Part shown: in pieces, positions 1 through 8,207 of the stretch
How the letters are laid out: every line of letters starts with the position of its first letter
Position numbering within the stretch: the first letter of the stretch is position 1
From: an uncultured Aquimarina sp.
Lineage (GTDB): Bacteria > Bacteroidota > Bacteroidia > Flavobacteriales > Flavobacteriaceae
Direction: 5' to 3'
DNA: 32,100 nt
Assembly: GCA_947498775.1 (NCBI GenBank)
Contig: CANMLL010000027.1
Location: 1 to 32,100, forward strand
The notes under the pieces: generated by a model
Databases searched by the model: none
What the model saw: the letters and a program-made list of their open reading frames with translations, nothing else
What the model was told of the DNA's origin: nothing
Program-made: the position numbers and the translations under genes

Positions 1-59
1 CAGGTAGGCAGGTTTATTTCGGAATCTCATTTCGTTCATAAACAATCAGTTATAATGAG

Positions 60-80
60 AACCTGAAACGAGTTCAGGTT
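60..80. repeat. Perfect 8-bp inverted repeat, possible dispersed palindrome
   Basis: AACCTGAA (60-67) and TTCAGGTT (73-80) are exact reverse complements around a 5-nt loop. The wider sequence, CCTGAAACGAGTTCAGG, resembles the small palindromes (CCTGAAACAAGTTCAGG type) that I recall as scattered between genes in many marine bacterial genomes. It is not followed by a T-tract on either side, so an intrinsic terminator is less likely than a dispersed repeat or protein site. The identity of the family is from memory and unverified. Confidence 0.45.
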
Positions 81-221
81 GACGATTGTGGTATATGATA
101 TAGTACAGATATTCAAAAACTTTACTATAAAAAACTGAAAATGAATTGCCTAAAAGCAACAAAATCAATGTTGTTTTCGTTGTATTTATGTGTGCAAAAC
201 ATGATAGTCATTGGGAAATAG

Positions 222-244
222 AATTCTTACAAAGTGTAAGAATT
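222..244. other. 9-bp stem hairpin
   Basis: AATTCTTAC (222-230) and GTAAGAATT (236-244) pair perfectly around a 5-nt loop (aaagt). The stem is AT-rich, and a T-run follows only after about 20 nt. It could be a weak terminator for a gene upstream of the window, or an operator for the endonuclease gene. Which of these applies cannot be decided from the sequence. Confidence 0.35.
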
Positions 245-422
245 AATTTGTTAACAACTGTTAATTTTTTTAATTACCTGGAAATCAATTTTTTAAACTC
301 TATTGTGTCTTAAATAATGGATTATCAACATACTAGATAACTATTTGGTAATGTTTTGTACTAGAAAATTTGATAAAATAATTTTAGCTTCGGCTTTGAT
401 AAACAAACTAACTCTCAACACA

Positions 423-3011
423 ATGAAAAAAATACTGCTATGGTTGGTATTGGCAATTACTAGTTCTGGTTATTGTCAGGTACCGGCATATTATAATGAC
501 GTTAATCTTACTTTATCCGGGCAATCATTACAAAATGAGTTGGCCGCAAAGATAACAAATACGCATACCACATTTCTTACGTATACACCTGGGGTATGGG
601 ATGCTTTAAAACAAACAGATTTGGATCCTACCGATGCATCAAAAGTTATTTTGGTGTATGGATATAATGATAATGATGGCGATTCTACTAATGATAGAAC
701 GCGTGGAGTAAATAGTAATGGAGGTGGCTCTACAGATTGGAATAGGGAACACGTATACCCAAAATCATTAGGTAATCCAAATTTGGGAACCGAAGGGCCT
801 GGTGCAGATGCGCATCACTTGAGACCGGCTGATGTACAACGTAATTCCTCTAGGGGAAGTAGAAAATTTGCAGATGGTTCAGGAAACTCTGGGGCAACTT
901 CTCAAGGACATTGGTATCCGGGAGATGAATGGAAGGGCGATGTAGCCCGTATGATGATGTACATGTATCTTCGTTATGGCAATCGATGCTTACCTAAAAA
1001 TGTGGGAGTAGGCACAACGGCGGCAAGTGACAGTAACATGCTTCAGGTGTTTTTAGAATGGAATGCAGAAGATCCTGTGTCTCAGCTAGAATTACAAAGA
1101 AATCCTCTTTTAGAAAATATACAAGGTAACCGCAATCCCTTGATCGATAATCCCGCATTTGCAACTCAAATATGTGGTGGGCCACAAGCCGAAGATCGAT
1201 TTGGGGATACTGGTGGAGGTGGAGAAGATACAGTAGCTCCAAGTATACCTGCCAACCTAGCTGCTTCTAACACAACAGAAACTTCAACAGTATTATCTTG
1301 GAATGCTTCTACAGATAATGTTGGAGTAACAGGATATGACGTTTATAGAGATGGAGTAGTATTGGGTACAACAACGACCACAAGTTTTGATGTTTCGCAG
1401 TTAACTGCAAATACAACCTATTCGTTCAATGTTACCGCCAAAGATGCTGCTGGAAATGTTTCCGCAGCAAGTGCTTTAATTACGATAACTACGCAAGATG
1501 GTGCCTCAGGAGGAGGATCGGCTACCGAACTATTCTTATCTGAATATATAGAAGGTTCATCAAATAATAAGGCATTAGAGATCGCAAATTTCACAGGATC
1601 ATCGGTTAATCTTTCGGGATATTCATTAAAAAGGCAGACCAATGGAGGAGGCGCCTGGTCATCTCCACTTAATCTTTCTGGAACTATAGTAAATAATGAT
1701 GTATTTGTAACAGCAAACAGTTCTGCTTCTACCACAATTAAGAACGAAGCAGACCTTGCTACCGGATCGTCAGTTTTAACATTTAATGGAAATGACCCGG
1801 TAGGTTTATTTAAGGACAATGTCTTGATAGATATTATTGGAACATTTAACGGGGGATCTTCAAACTTTGCTAAAGATGTTACCCTTCGCAGAAAAGCCGA
1901 TGTTGGAACTCCTTCCACTACATATCAAACATCAGAATGGGATTCTTATCCGCAAAATACTTTTGATAGTTTGGGAAAGCATTCTTTTGATGGAGGAAGT
2001 GCCAGTTCAGATACGGAAGCCCCTGCATCACCAACAAATTTGATAGCATCAAATGTTAGTCAAAGCACTGTGGATTTATCGTGGTCCGTCGCTTCAGATA
2101 ATGTGGGTGTAGAAGGCTATAGGATATATCAAGATGGAACTTTTTTAGATACTGTGGTTGGCACCGGTTATACTGTTTCTGATTTAGTCGCTGGAGCAAG
2201 TTATGATTTTCAGGTTTACGCTTACGATGCTACAGGAAATGTTTCGTTATCTAGTAATGTAATTAACGTTACTACTCAGGAGATAGCAATTTCTTATTGT
2301 TCATCAAAGGGTAATACAATCAATTATGAATATATTGATTATGTTGGCATAGGCGAAATTTCAAATACCACAAGCGCTAATGGAGGATATGGTGATTTCA
2401 CTTCGCAGATAGGAACACTCTCTTATGGATCGAATACAATTGTTTTAAGTATTGGTTTTGTAAGTGCATCGTATACAGAGCATTGGGGAGTATGGATTGA
2501 TTTTAATAAAAATGGAACTTTCGAAGCCTCAGAAAAAGTTGTTACTGCTTCTACGGCAAACTCTGAAAACCTTTCTTATGACTTCACGATACCTTCTTCT
2601 GCAGTTTCTGGAACTACCCGAATGAGAGTTTCGATGAAATGGAACGGAGCTCCTTCTTCTTGTGAGACTTTTGGATATGGAGAAGTAGAGGATTATACCG
2701 TTAATATTGGAGCCTCGTCAACAAGAGTAAAAGGTTTTTCTGAAATAAAGGTTGATGGAGAATTAGGTGAAGAGAATACAGTATTTTCTGTAAAAGTATT
2801 TCCTAATCCAGCAACTAATTATATTCAGATTAATATAAATGATAATAGGGATGCAAATTTTACTCTAACCAATACCCAAGGGCGTATAGTTAAGTCTGGA
2901 AGTGCTTCTGAAAATAGAGTAGGACTTCAGGGATTGGCACCTGGGGTATATTTTCTTAAAATTTCTGACGGTCAGAAGAGTATTTTAACGAAAAAAATCA
3001 TCGTCAAATAA
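423..3011 (+). CDS. Secreted endonuclease I with FN3, lamin-tail, GEVED and T9SS sorting domains
   Basis: An extracellular nuclease of the endonuclease I family, predicted to cut DNA and/or RNA outside the cell. I place the start at 423 (862 aa) because a clean signal peptide begins there (MKKILLWLVLAITSSGYCQ); the longer reading from 345 adds 26 residues in front of it. The nuclease domain spans about 25-255, with NREH at 107-110, HHLRPAD at 131-137 and NSSRG at 141-145, all family hallmarks. Then follow a fibronectin III repeat (about 272-357), a lamin-tail domain (368-520, starting ELFLSEYIEGS), a second FN3 (533-618), a GEVED domain (626-745) and a type A T9SS sorting domain at the C-terminus (FPNPATNYIQI, later GVYFLK). 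Export by T9SS is therefore inferred. The accessory domains probably bind surfaces or polymers. The gene stands alone, with a GNAT gene 57 bp downstream. Confidence 0.9.
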   Translation: MKKILLWLVLAITSSGYCQVPAYYNDVNLTLSGQSLQNELAAKITNTHTTFLTYTPGVWDALKQTDLDPTDASKVILVYGYNDNDGDSTNDRTRGVNSNGGGSTDWNREHVYPKSLGNPNLGTEGPGADAHHLRPADVQRNSSRGSRKFADGSGNSGATSQGHWYPGDEWKGDVARMMMYMYLRYGNRCLPKNVGVGTTAASDSNMLQVFLEWNAEDPVSQLELQRNPLLENIQGNRNPLIDNPAFATQICGGPQAEDRFGDTGGGGEDTVAPSIPANLAASNTTETSTVLSWNASTDNVGVTGYDVYRDGVVLGTTTTTSFDVSQLTANTTYSFNVTAKDAAGNVSAASALITITTQDGASGGGSATELFLSEYIEGSSNNKALEIANFTGSSVNLSGYSLKRQTNGGGAWSSPLNLSGTIVNNDVFVTANSSASTTIKNEADLATGSSVLTFNGNDPVGLFKDNVLIDIIGTFNGGSSNFAKDVTLRRKADVGTPSTTYQTSEWDSYPQNTFDSLGKHSFDGGSASSDTEAPASPTNLIASNVSQSTVDLSWSVASDNVGVEGYRIYQDGTFLDTVVGTGYTVSDLVAGASYDFQVYAYDATGNVSLSSNVINVTTQEIAISYCSSKGNTINYEYIDYVGIGEISNTTSANGGYGDFTSQIGTLSYGSNTIVLSIGFVSASYTEHWGVWIDFNKNGTFEASEKVVTASTANSENLSYDFTIPSSAVSGTTRMRVSMKWNGAPSSCETFGYGEVEDYTVNIGASSTRVKGFSEIKVDGELGEENTVFSVKVFPNPATNYIQININDNRDANFTLTNTQGRIVKSGSASENRVGLQGLAPGVYFLKISDGQKSILTKKIIVK

Positions 3012-3068
3012 GTTTTTAAGTGTGCCTAGTCATGAAATAGCGTTACACCATATGTATTACTTTTTGTT

Positions 3069-3569
3069 ATGAAGTATAGACTCAGATCCTGGAAAATAGA
3101 TGATCTTGATAATTTGGTAAAACATGCCAATAATTATAAGATTGCCAGAAATCTTTCTAATAAATTTCCGTATCCATACACCGAGGAAGACGGAAGAGAT
3201 TTTATAAATTTTGCCTCTAGTAAGTCTGTCAATCATATCTTTGCAATTGAGATAGATGGAGAAGCTTGTGGGGGAATAGGATTGCACCCACAATTTGATA
3301 TCCACTGTAAAAATGCAGAGCTTGGATATTGGCTCGCCGAACCATTTTGGGGTAAAGGGATCATGTCTCGAGTTATAAAAGAAATGATATCCTATGGTTT
3401 TGCTAATATAGCTGTTGTTAGGATTTTTGCCAGGTCTTTTGCCAGTAATATAGCTTCACAAAAGATTTTAGAAAAAAACGGTTTTATCCTTGAAGCAACC
3501 TTTAAAAAGACATTGTATAAGTTTGGCGAATACGAAGATGAGTTGATTTATGCCGTAAGGCGATCGTGA
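3069..3569 (+). CDS. GNAT family N-acetyltransferase (RimJ/RimL-like)
   Basis: A 166-residue acetyl-CoA-dependent N-acetyltransferase of the GNAT_3 (RimJ/RimL) type. It starts with the usual first strand and helix (YRLRSWKIDDLDNL). The sequence LGYWLAEPFWGKGIMS forms motif A with the acetyl-CoA pyrophosphate loop, and ARSFASNIASQKILEKNGF forms motif B, where the asparagine and the K-x-GF ending are typical. RimJ/RimL relatives modify the N-termini of ribosomal proteins, but many relatives of this length act on small molecules or antibiotics, so the substrate is unknown. The gene is complete, cytoplasmic and without a signal peptide. It converges on the minus-strand hydrolase with only 3 bp between the stop codons, so there is no room for an intergenic terminator. 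Confidence 0.88.
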   Translation: MKYRLRSWKIDDLDNLVKHANNYKIARNLSNKFPYPYTEEDGRDFINFASSKSVNHIFAIEIDGEACGGIGLHPQFDIHCKNAELGYWLAEPFWGKGIMSRVIKEMISYGFANIAVVRIFARSFASNIASQKILEKNGFILEATFKKTLYKFGEYEDELIYAVRRS

Positions 3570-3572
3570 ATG

Positions 3573-4304
3573 TTATACCATTTGTTTAATGATTTGGTGT
3601 GATTCTGTATTAAAAATTAAGATTCCTTCATTGGTTTTATTCAGCCTGCTTACAAGCTCACCATTGGTATTCCAAATTGAACTCTGACCGGCAGCTTGAT
3701 ATCCTCCGGATTCTCCAATAAAATTTGCCAAAAGTACGATCATATTATGCTGCTTACTCATTTTTGACATGTATTTCGATGCCTTGTTCATTGCTTTTTC
3801 AGAATTTAAAACACTTGCTGCATAGATCTTACTACCCTGTTTGATAGCATATTGAATATGATCTTTAAAAGTTGATTCATAACATATTGCAGGTGCAATT
3901 TTTGTCCCTTTATTAGTAAGAAATAGTTGTTTATCTCCCGGTATAAAGTATAGGAGTTCATCGGGGTCCAGATATCTTTTAGCGTATATGGTTTTAGAAA
4001 TGTTTGGTTGAAAAATTAGCATGCTGATTAAAAACCCTCGATCCGACTTTGTTGGGATTCCTGCACAGATAGTTATATCATTTTCATCACTTAAAACCTG
4101 TAATGGATCAAATATTGTACTATCAGGTGTGGTCATAGCCAAATGATCTATCAATTCAGGTTCGTAACCAGTAAGCGATAACTCGGGAAAAATGATCAAA
4201 TCTACATTTTGGGAAATGGCAAGAGTAATTAATTTTATATGGGTCTCCATATTTTTTTTGATATCCCCTTTGTAAGGTTTTGTTTGTGCTACGCAAAGTT
4301 TCAT
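3573..4304 (-). CDS. Carbon-nitrogen hydrolase (nitrilase superfamily)
   Basis: A 243-residue amidase/nitrilase-fold enzyme that hydrolyses non-peptide C-N bonds. The catalytic triad is visible: Glu41 in FPELSLTGYE, Lys109 in YAKRYLDPDE and Cys141 in PAICYES. The length is on the short side but the fold appears complete, running to the late segment SSIWNTNGELV. The substrate cannot be told from the sequence. The ATG overlaps the stop of the upstream 84-codon gene in an ATGA junction (4301-4304), which indicates translational coupling. Together with the HAD gene further upstream it forms a likely three-gene operon. Confidence 0.88.
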   Translation of the reverse strand: MKLCVAQTKPYKGDIKKNMETHIKLITLAISQNVDLIIFPELSLTGYEPELIDHLAMTTPDSTIFDPLQVLSDENDITICAGIPTKSDRGFLISMLIFQPNISKTIYAKRYLDPDELLYFIPGDKQLFLTNKGTKIAPAICYESTFKDHIQYAIKQGSKIYAASVLNSEKAMNKASKYMSKMSKQHNMIVLLANFIGESGGYQAAGQSSIWNTNGELVSRLNKTNEGILIFNTESHQIIKQMV

Positions 4305-4555
4305 TTATGAATTAATTGTATCAGTTCTGTTTCAAAATCTTCCCATATACTAAATGTCTTGTCTGGAATAGTGCTAAAATCAATATCTTCTGTTACTTGA
4401 CTTATCCCAAATTTATCTTCAAAAAGTTGAAGACAATAAAAATTATTGTTTATCCATATGTCAACAATAAAGGCTCCTGAATCAAATGAATATATTTTGT
4501 GTTGTATTTCCTTATGGCGTATTAATTCAGATATTTTATCAATATACTGTTTCAT
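4301..4555 (-). CDS. Small hypothetical protein coupled to the nitrilase-type hydrolase
   Basis: An 84-residue protein that I do not recognise. It has no signal peptide, membrane segment or metal-binding cysteines. It looks like a small alpha/beta fold: an N-terminal helix (YIDKISELIRHK), a strand-rich middle (FIVDIWINNNFYCLQLF) and an acidic C-terminal helix (WEDFETELIQLI). The ATGA overlap with the hydrolase gene shows that the two are translated from one message. It lies 58 bp downstream of the HAD gene. A role as a partner or regulator of the hydrolase is only a guess from position. Confidence 0.7.
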   Translation of the reverse strand: MKQYIDKISELIRHKEIQHKIYSFDSGAFIVDIWINNNFYCLQLFEDKFGISQVTEDIDFSTIPDKTFSIWEDFETELIQLIHK

Positions 4556-4613
4556 CCGATAGTATTTAGCAAATAATATATGAAATATGAGATGCTGTAG
4601 GATATTATGAAAG

Positions 4614-5237
4614 TCAAAACAAGTTCATTGTTAGACGTTTTTTTATTTCGTTTAAACTTTTTATTTCATAGTCTTTAGAAAGATTACTATGTCTATTTAC
4701 TTTCAAATATCTCCATCCTATATGTTGAGCACCTAATATATCTGATTTTAGAGAATCTCCAATCATTACTATTTCATTTGCCTCATGCTTGGTCAATTTT
4801 TCTACCTCTCGGAATATTTTTTCATTTGGTTTTAAAATTCCGTAATCACAGGAAAAAATCATTCCTTCAAAATATTGATTAAGATTATTTTCAAACACGG
4901 GAATTTTATATGGTGAAGCCAAATTTGAAATAAGAAAAATCCTAAAATCCTTTTTTAGGTCTTCGAGCACTTTGAAGACTTCTTTATATACCACAACCGA
5001 ATTTATTTCCTTTTCTAAAAGGATGCTTCTTTTGTCAAATAATTCTTTAAATTCTGATGGCAAAATATTAATTATATTCTCAATATCTTTGGTCATTACA
5101 AGATTGAAATACTCAGGCAAGTTCAAATTGAAACCATTTTGCGATAGTTTAAATAATTCTAAAAAGAAATGATTCGATTCTTTTATTTCAATCAAAGTAT
5201 TGTATAAATCAAAAACTATTACCTTAATAGTATTCAT
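4614..5237 (-). CDS. HAD family hydrolase
   Basis: A 207-residue haloacid-dehalogenase-superfamily hydrolase, probably a phosphatase for a small phosphorylated metabolite. Motif I is FDLYNTL with the nucleophile Asp10; the position two residues later is Tyr12 instead of the usual Asp, as in dehalogenases and some HAD phosphatases. Motif II is Ser104-Asn105 (FLISNLA), motif III is Lys136 (LKPNEKIF) and motif IV is GDSLKSD (160-166). The helical cap lies between residues about 18 and 90. The Tyr replacement of the acid-base Asp makes a classic phosphotransfer mechanism less certain. It is the first gene of the HAD / small protein / nitrilase cluster. Confidence 0.85.
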   Translation of the reverse strand: MNTIKVIVFDLYNTLIEIKESNHFFLELFKLSQNGFNLNLPEYFNLVMTKDIENIINILPSEFKELFDKRSILLEKEINSVVVYKEVFKVLEDLKKDFRIFLISNLASPYKIPVFENNLNQYFEGMIFSCDYGILKPNEKIFREVEKLTKHEANEIVMIGDSLKSDILGAQHIGWRYLKVNRHSNLSKDYEIKSLNEIKKRLTMNLF

Positions 5238-5388
5238 CTCTTAACTAATATAATAGAAAGGATAACCAAAATACCATAATGATCCGAATTTGAGGGTATA
5301 TCTTTTAAAAAAATAGAATGCCGTAAATGAAACATTTTGGATAGTGATGAAAAAAATTATGGTAAACTTTCAAAAAGCACTTTAATTT

Positions 5389-5847
5389 CTAGGATTTATT
5401 AACCGCAAGTAACAAATGCGTACCCGAATCTGATGCAATGTCTAGTTTTACAGCAATGGTACCATTAGGGGATTGAAATATATGTAGCATGACTTTTTCT
5501 CCTTGTTTATCAGATTTTATCAACTGATATTCCGAAACAAACCTTGACAATAACTTGAGCACATGATTTTGATCATTGGTCATAAAGGTGACTTGCTTTG
5601 ATGCTTTATTAACTCTCACACCATAATAAAAGGGTTCTATTTCTTTCCAATTATAAAATGTATAATTAGGATTTGTTTCTTCAGCTTTTGTAAAATCTTT
5701 CTTCTTAAGATAGGTTTCAAATCCTGTTACATCATTAGATGCTATATATTTAGATAGTATTGCCCATTCCTGCTCATTAAGATGTTGTCCAAAAGAGATA
5801 CTTGAACAAAAAAGAAAAACAAAACCAATAATTTTAGAATATTTCAT
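5389..5847 (-). CDS. Small secreted protein of unknown function
   Basis: A 152-residue protein with a clear signal peptide (MKYSKIIGFVFLFCSSISFG followed by Q), so it should reach the periplasm or beyond. I do not recognise the mature part. It contains an aromatic-rich stretch (NYTFYNWKEIEPFYYGVRVN) and then an alternating-strand C-terminal half (KVMLHIFQS, GTIAVKLDIAS, THLLLAVN), suggesting a mixed alpha/beta fold. There is no lipobox cysteine and no T9SS sorting domain. It lies between the HAD gene and recG, apparently as a single gene. An imperfect inverted repeat (5871-5880 with 5903-5912, 9 of 10 bases paired) sits in its upstream region. Confidence 0.7.
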   Translation of the reverse strand: MKYSKIIGFVFLFCSSISFGQHLNEQEWAILSKYIASNDVTGFETYLKKKDFTKAEETNPNYTFYNWKEIEPFYYGVRVNKASKQVTFMTNDQNHVLKLLSRFVSEYQLIKSDKQGEKVMLHIFQSPNGTIAVKLDIASDSGTHLLLAVNKS

Positions 5848-5958
5848 AAGTTGTTTTTTTTAATCTGAAGTGGTTTAGACTTTTTTGATTCTAGTAAAAA
5901 CAGTTTAAACCATTTCTTTATTAAAATAGTAACGAATATCTTAAATATTTATGATTAG

Positions 5959-8061
5959 CTAACTAATATAATTCCAGATATTCTTGTGTTTTGCCATTTG
6001 TTGATAGGTATAACGTACTACCTTGTTTTTTTCTAAAGAAAGCGAAGGGTCTTCATTTAGAATTTTTATGGCGAAATATCGTGCGGTTTTCAAAATATCA
6101 TTGTCTTTAACAATATCGGCAATCTTAAGATTTAATACCCCACTTTGTTGGGTACCCATAATATCGCCGGGGCCACGCAGTTTTAGATCAACTTCTGCAA
6201 TATCAAAACCGTCATTGGTACGCACCATGGTTTCTAAACGTATTTTGCTATCTGCAGAGAGTTTATGGCTTGTCATCAGGATACAATAACTTTGTTCTGC
6301 ACCGCGCCCTACACGACCGCGTAATTGATGTAGTTGCGAGAGCCCAAATCGTTCTGCACTTTCAATAATCATAACACTGGCATTAGGCACATTAACGCCT
6401 ACCTCAATTACGGTAGTAGCGACCATAATTTGTGTTTCACCTTTTACAAAACGCTCCATTTCATAATCTTTATCAGCAGGTTTCATTTTACCATGCACAA
6501 TAGATATCTGATATTCTGGTAGTGGGAAAGAACGTACAATACTTTCATAGCCATCCATTAGATCTTTATAATCCATAGCTTCAGATTCCTGAATTAATGG
6601 ATATACAATATAGATTTGTCGTCCTTTTTTAATTTCATCGGCTATAAATTTGAATACTTTTAAACGATTGCTATCATAGCGATGCACCGTTTTGATAGCT
6701 TTGCGTCCCGGTGGTAGTTCATCGATAATAGAAATGTCTAAATCGCCATACAAACTCATGGCTAATGTTCTTGGGATAGGCGTGGCTGTCATGACCAAAA
6801 TATGCGGCGGATATGTATTTTTATGCCATAATTTGGATCGTTGTGCGACGCCAAAACGGTGTTGTTCATCAATAATTGCCAGTCCCAGGTTCTTAAATTG
6901 TACTTTGTCTTCGAGCAACGCATGAGTGCCAATAAGAATATGCAAAGAACCATCTTCTAATTCCTCATGTATTTTTCTTCGTTCTTTTGTTTTAGAGCTA
7001 CCCATAAGAAGCATTACATTAAGATTAAGATCTTTGGTAAGTTCTACAATTCCCTGATAATGCTGATTGGCTAAAATAGCAGTCGGAGCCATCAAACAGG
7101 CCTGGAAACCATTATCGATTGCCAAAAGCATCGTCATTAACCCCACTATGGTTTTTCCTGAGCCTACATCCCCTTGCAATAAGCGATTCATTTGAGCACT
7201 ACTACCAATATCATTGCGTATTTCTTTGATAACTCGTTTTTGCGCATCGGTAAGCTCAAAAGGTAGGTGATTTTTATAAAAATTATTGAAATGGTCACCC
7301 ACTTCAGTAAAAGGAAAGCCCTTGATTTTTTGTTTTCTAATCAGTTTTTTGGTGATCAATTGTAACTGAATATAGAACAGCTCTTCAAATTTGAGTCGGT
7401 ATTGTGCTTTGGCCAGTAGTTCCTGGCTTTTTGGGAAATGAATATTAAATACCGCTTCACTTTTTGAGATAAGTTTAAGCTCTTCAAGGATTTCTTTAGG
7501 TAACGTATCATAAAATTGCACTTTGGTTTCAATAAACAACTGTTGCATCATTTTCATCACCACACGATTTGTGATTCCCTTGTTCGAGAGTTTTTCGGTA
7601 GAAGGGTAAATGGGTTGCATTGCAGTTCGTAGATTTTTGTTGTGTTCCTCTAGCAATTCCATTTCGGGATGTGGCATACTGAAACCATTATAGTATTTTG
7701 TTTTCCCAAAAATCACATAGGGTGTGTTTAACTTTAAGTTTTCACGTATCCATTTATGTCCTCTAAACCATACGAGTTCCATCTCACCGGTATCATCCAT
7801 AAATTTGGCTACAAGTCGTTTTCCTCTTTTTTGCTCGACCGTCTTAATATTAATTATTTTACCGATGATCTGAACTTCTGCAGAGGTATGCTGTAACTGA
7901 TTGATTTTATAGTATTGGGTTTTATCAAGATATCGATTCGGAAAAAGATTAACTAAATCCTGGTAGGTATGTATACCAAGTTCAGAACGTAATAAATCTG
8001 CTCTTGAAGGTCCAACGCCTTTAAGATAATCAATGGGTGTCTGAAGAATATTAGAATTCAT
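5959..8061 (-). CDS. recG: ATP-dependent DNA helicase RecG
   Basis: A superfamily 2 helicase that remodels stalled replication forks and Holliday junctions. The 700 residues match the normal length for RecG. An N-terminal segment with a helix-hairpin-helix-like start (DYLKGVGPSRADLL) is followed by the wedge/OB domain (about 60-150, VQIIGKI to VIFGKTKYY). The helicase core has Walker A GDVGSGKT (297-304), the DEQH box (398-401), a TATPIPRTLA motif III, HGKMKPADKD in the second RecA-like lobe and QLRGRVGRG as motif VI. It is complete. Its start region is shared divergently with the S15-like hydrolase gene at 8208, with 146 bp between them. No strong terminator is visible after its stop. Confidence 0.97.
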   Translation of the reverse strand: MNSNILQTPIDYLKGVGPSRADLLRSELGIHTYQDLVNLFPNRYLDKTQYYKINQLQHTSAEVQIIGKIINIKTVEQKRGKRLVAKFMDDTGEMELVWFRGHKWIRENLKLNTPYVIFGKTKYYNGFSMPHPEMELLEEHNKNLRTAMQPIYPSTEKLSNKGITNRVVMKMMQQLFIETKVQFYDTLPKEILEELKLISKSEAVFNIHFPKSQELLAKAQYRLKFEELFYIQLQLITKKLIRKQKIKGFPFTEVGDHFNNFYKNHLPFELTDAQKRVIKEIRNDIGSSAQMNRLLQGDVGSGKTIVGLMTMLLAIDNGFQACLMAPTAILANQHYQGIVELTKDLNLNVMLLMGSSKTKERRKIHEELEDGSLHILIGTHALLEDKVQFKNLGLAIIDEQHRFGVAQRSKLWHKNTYPPHILVMTATPIPRTLAMSLYGDLDISIIDELPPGRKAIKTVHRYDSNRLKVFKFIADEIKKGRQIYIVYPLIQESEAMDYKDLMDGYESIVRSFPLPEYQISIVHGKMKPADKDYEMERFVKGETQIMVATTVIEVGVNVPNASVMIIESAERFGLSQLHQLRGRVGRGAEQSYCILMTSHKLSADSKIRLETMVRTNDGFDIAEVDLKLRGPGDIMGTQQSGVLNLKIADIVKDNDILKTARYFAIKILNEDPSLSLEKNKVVRYTYQQMAKHKNIWNYIS

Positions 8062-8207
8062 TAAGGCGAAGATAAACTTAGTCTATAAAAGTTCAAAGTT
8101 TGTTTTAGTTCAGTTACAAAAAACTGCAAATTACTTCTTAAAGTTAGTACAATATTTAATGCAAATACCTTTTTTTGTACTTCATAATTCATCAATTAAA
8201 ACTTATA

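Larger units (their letters stand above)
1..422. other. Intergenic region upstream of the endonuclease gene
   Basis: No coding sequence is recognisable in this AT-rich stretch. It holds two perfect small inverted repeats (60-80 and 222-244) and a 10-bp palindrome TTGTTAACAA at 248-257, followed by a T-rich tract. An in-frame ATG at 345 exists, but the reading from it lacks a signal peptide at its start, so this stretch is treated as leader. I could not find an exact TAnnTTTG promoter box here. Confidence 0.6.

Noticed and set aside
1418..1918. 166-codon minus-strand ORF inside the endonuclease gene
   Set aside because: It is antisense to the lamin-tail and FN3 coding region, which has clear domain matches on the plus strand; no family or start context supports the antisense reading.
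5871..5912. Imperfect inverted repeat TGGTTTAGAC / GTTTAAACCA upstream of the small secreted protein
   Set aside because: Only nine of ten bases pair across a 22-nt spacer in AT-rich DNA; it is mentioned in the gene entry but is too weak to call as a site.
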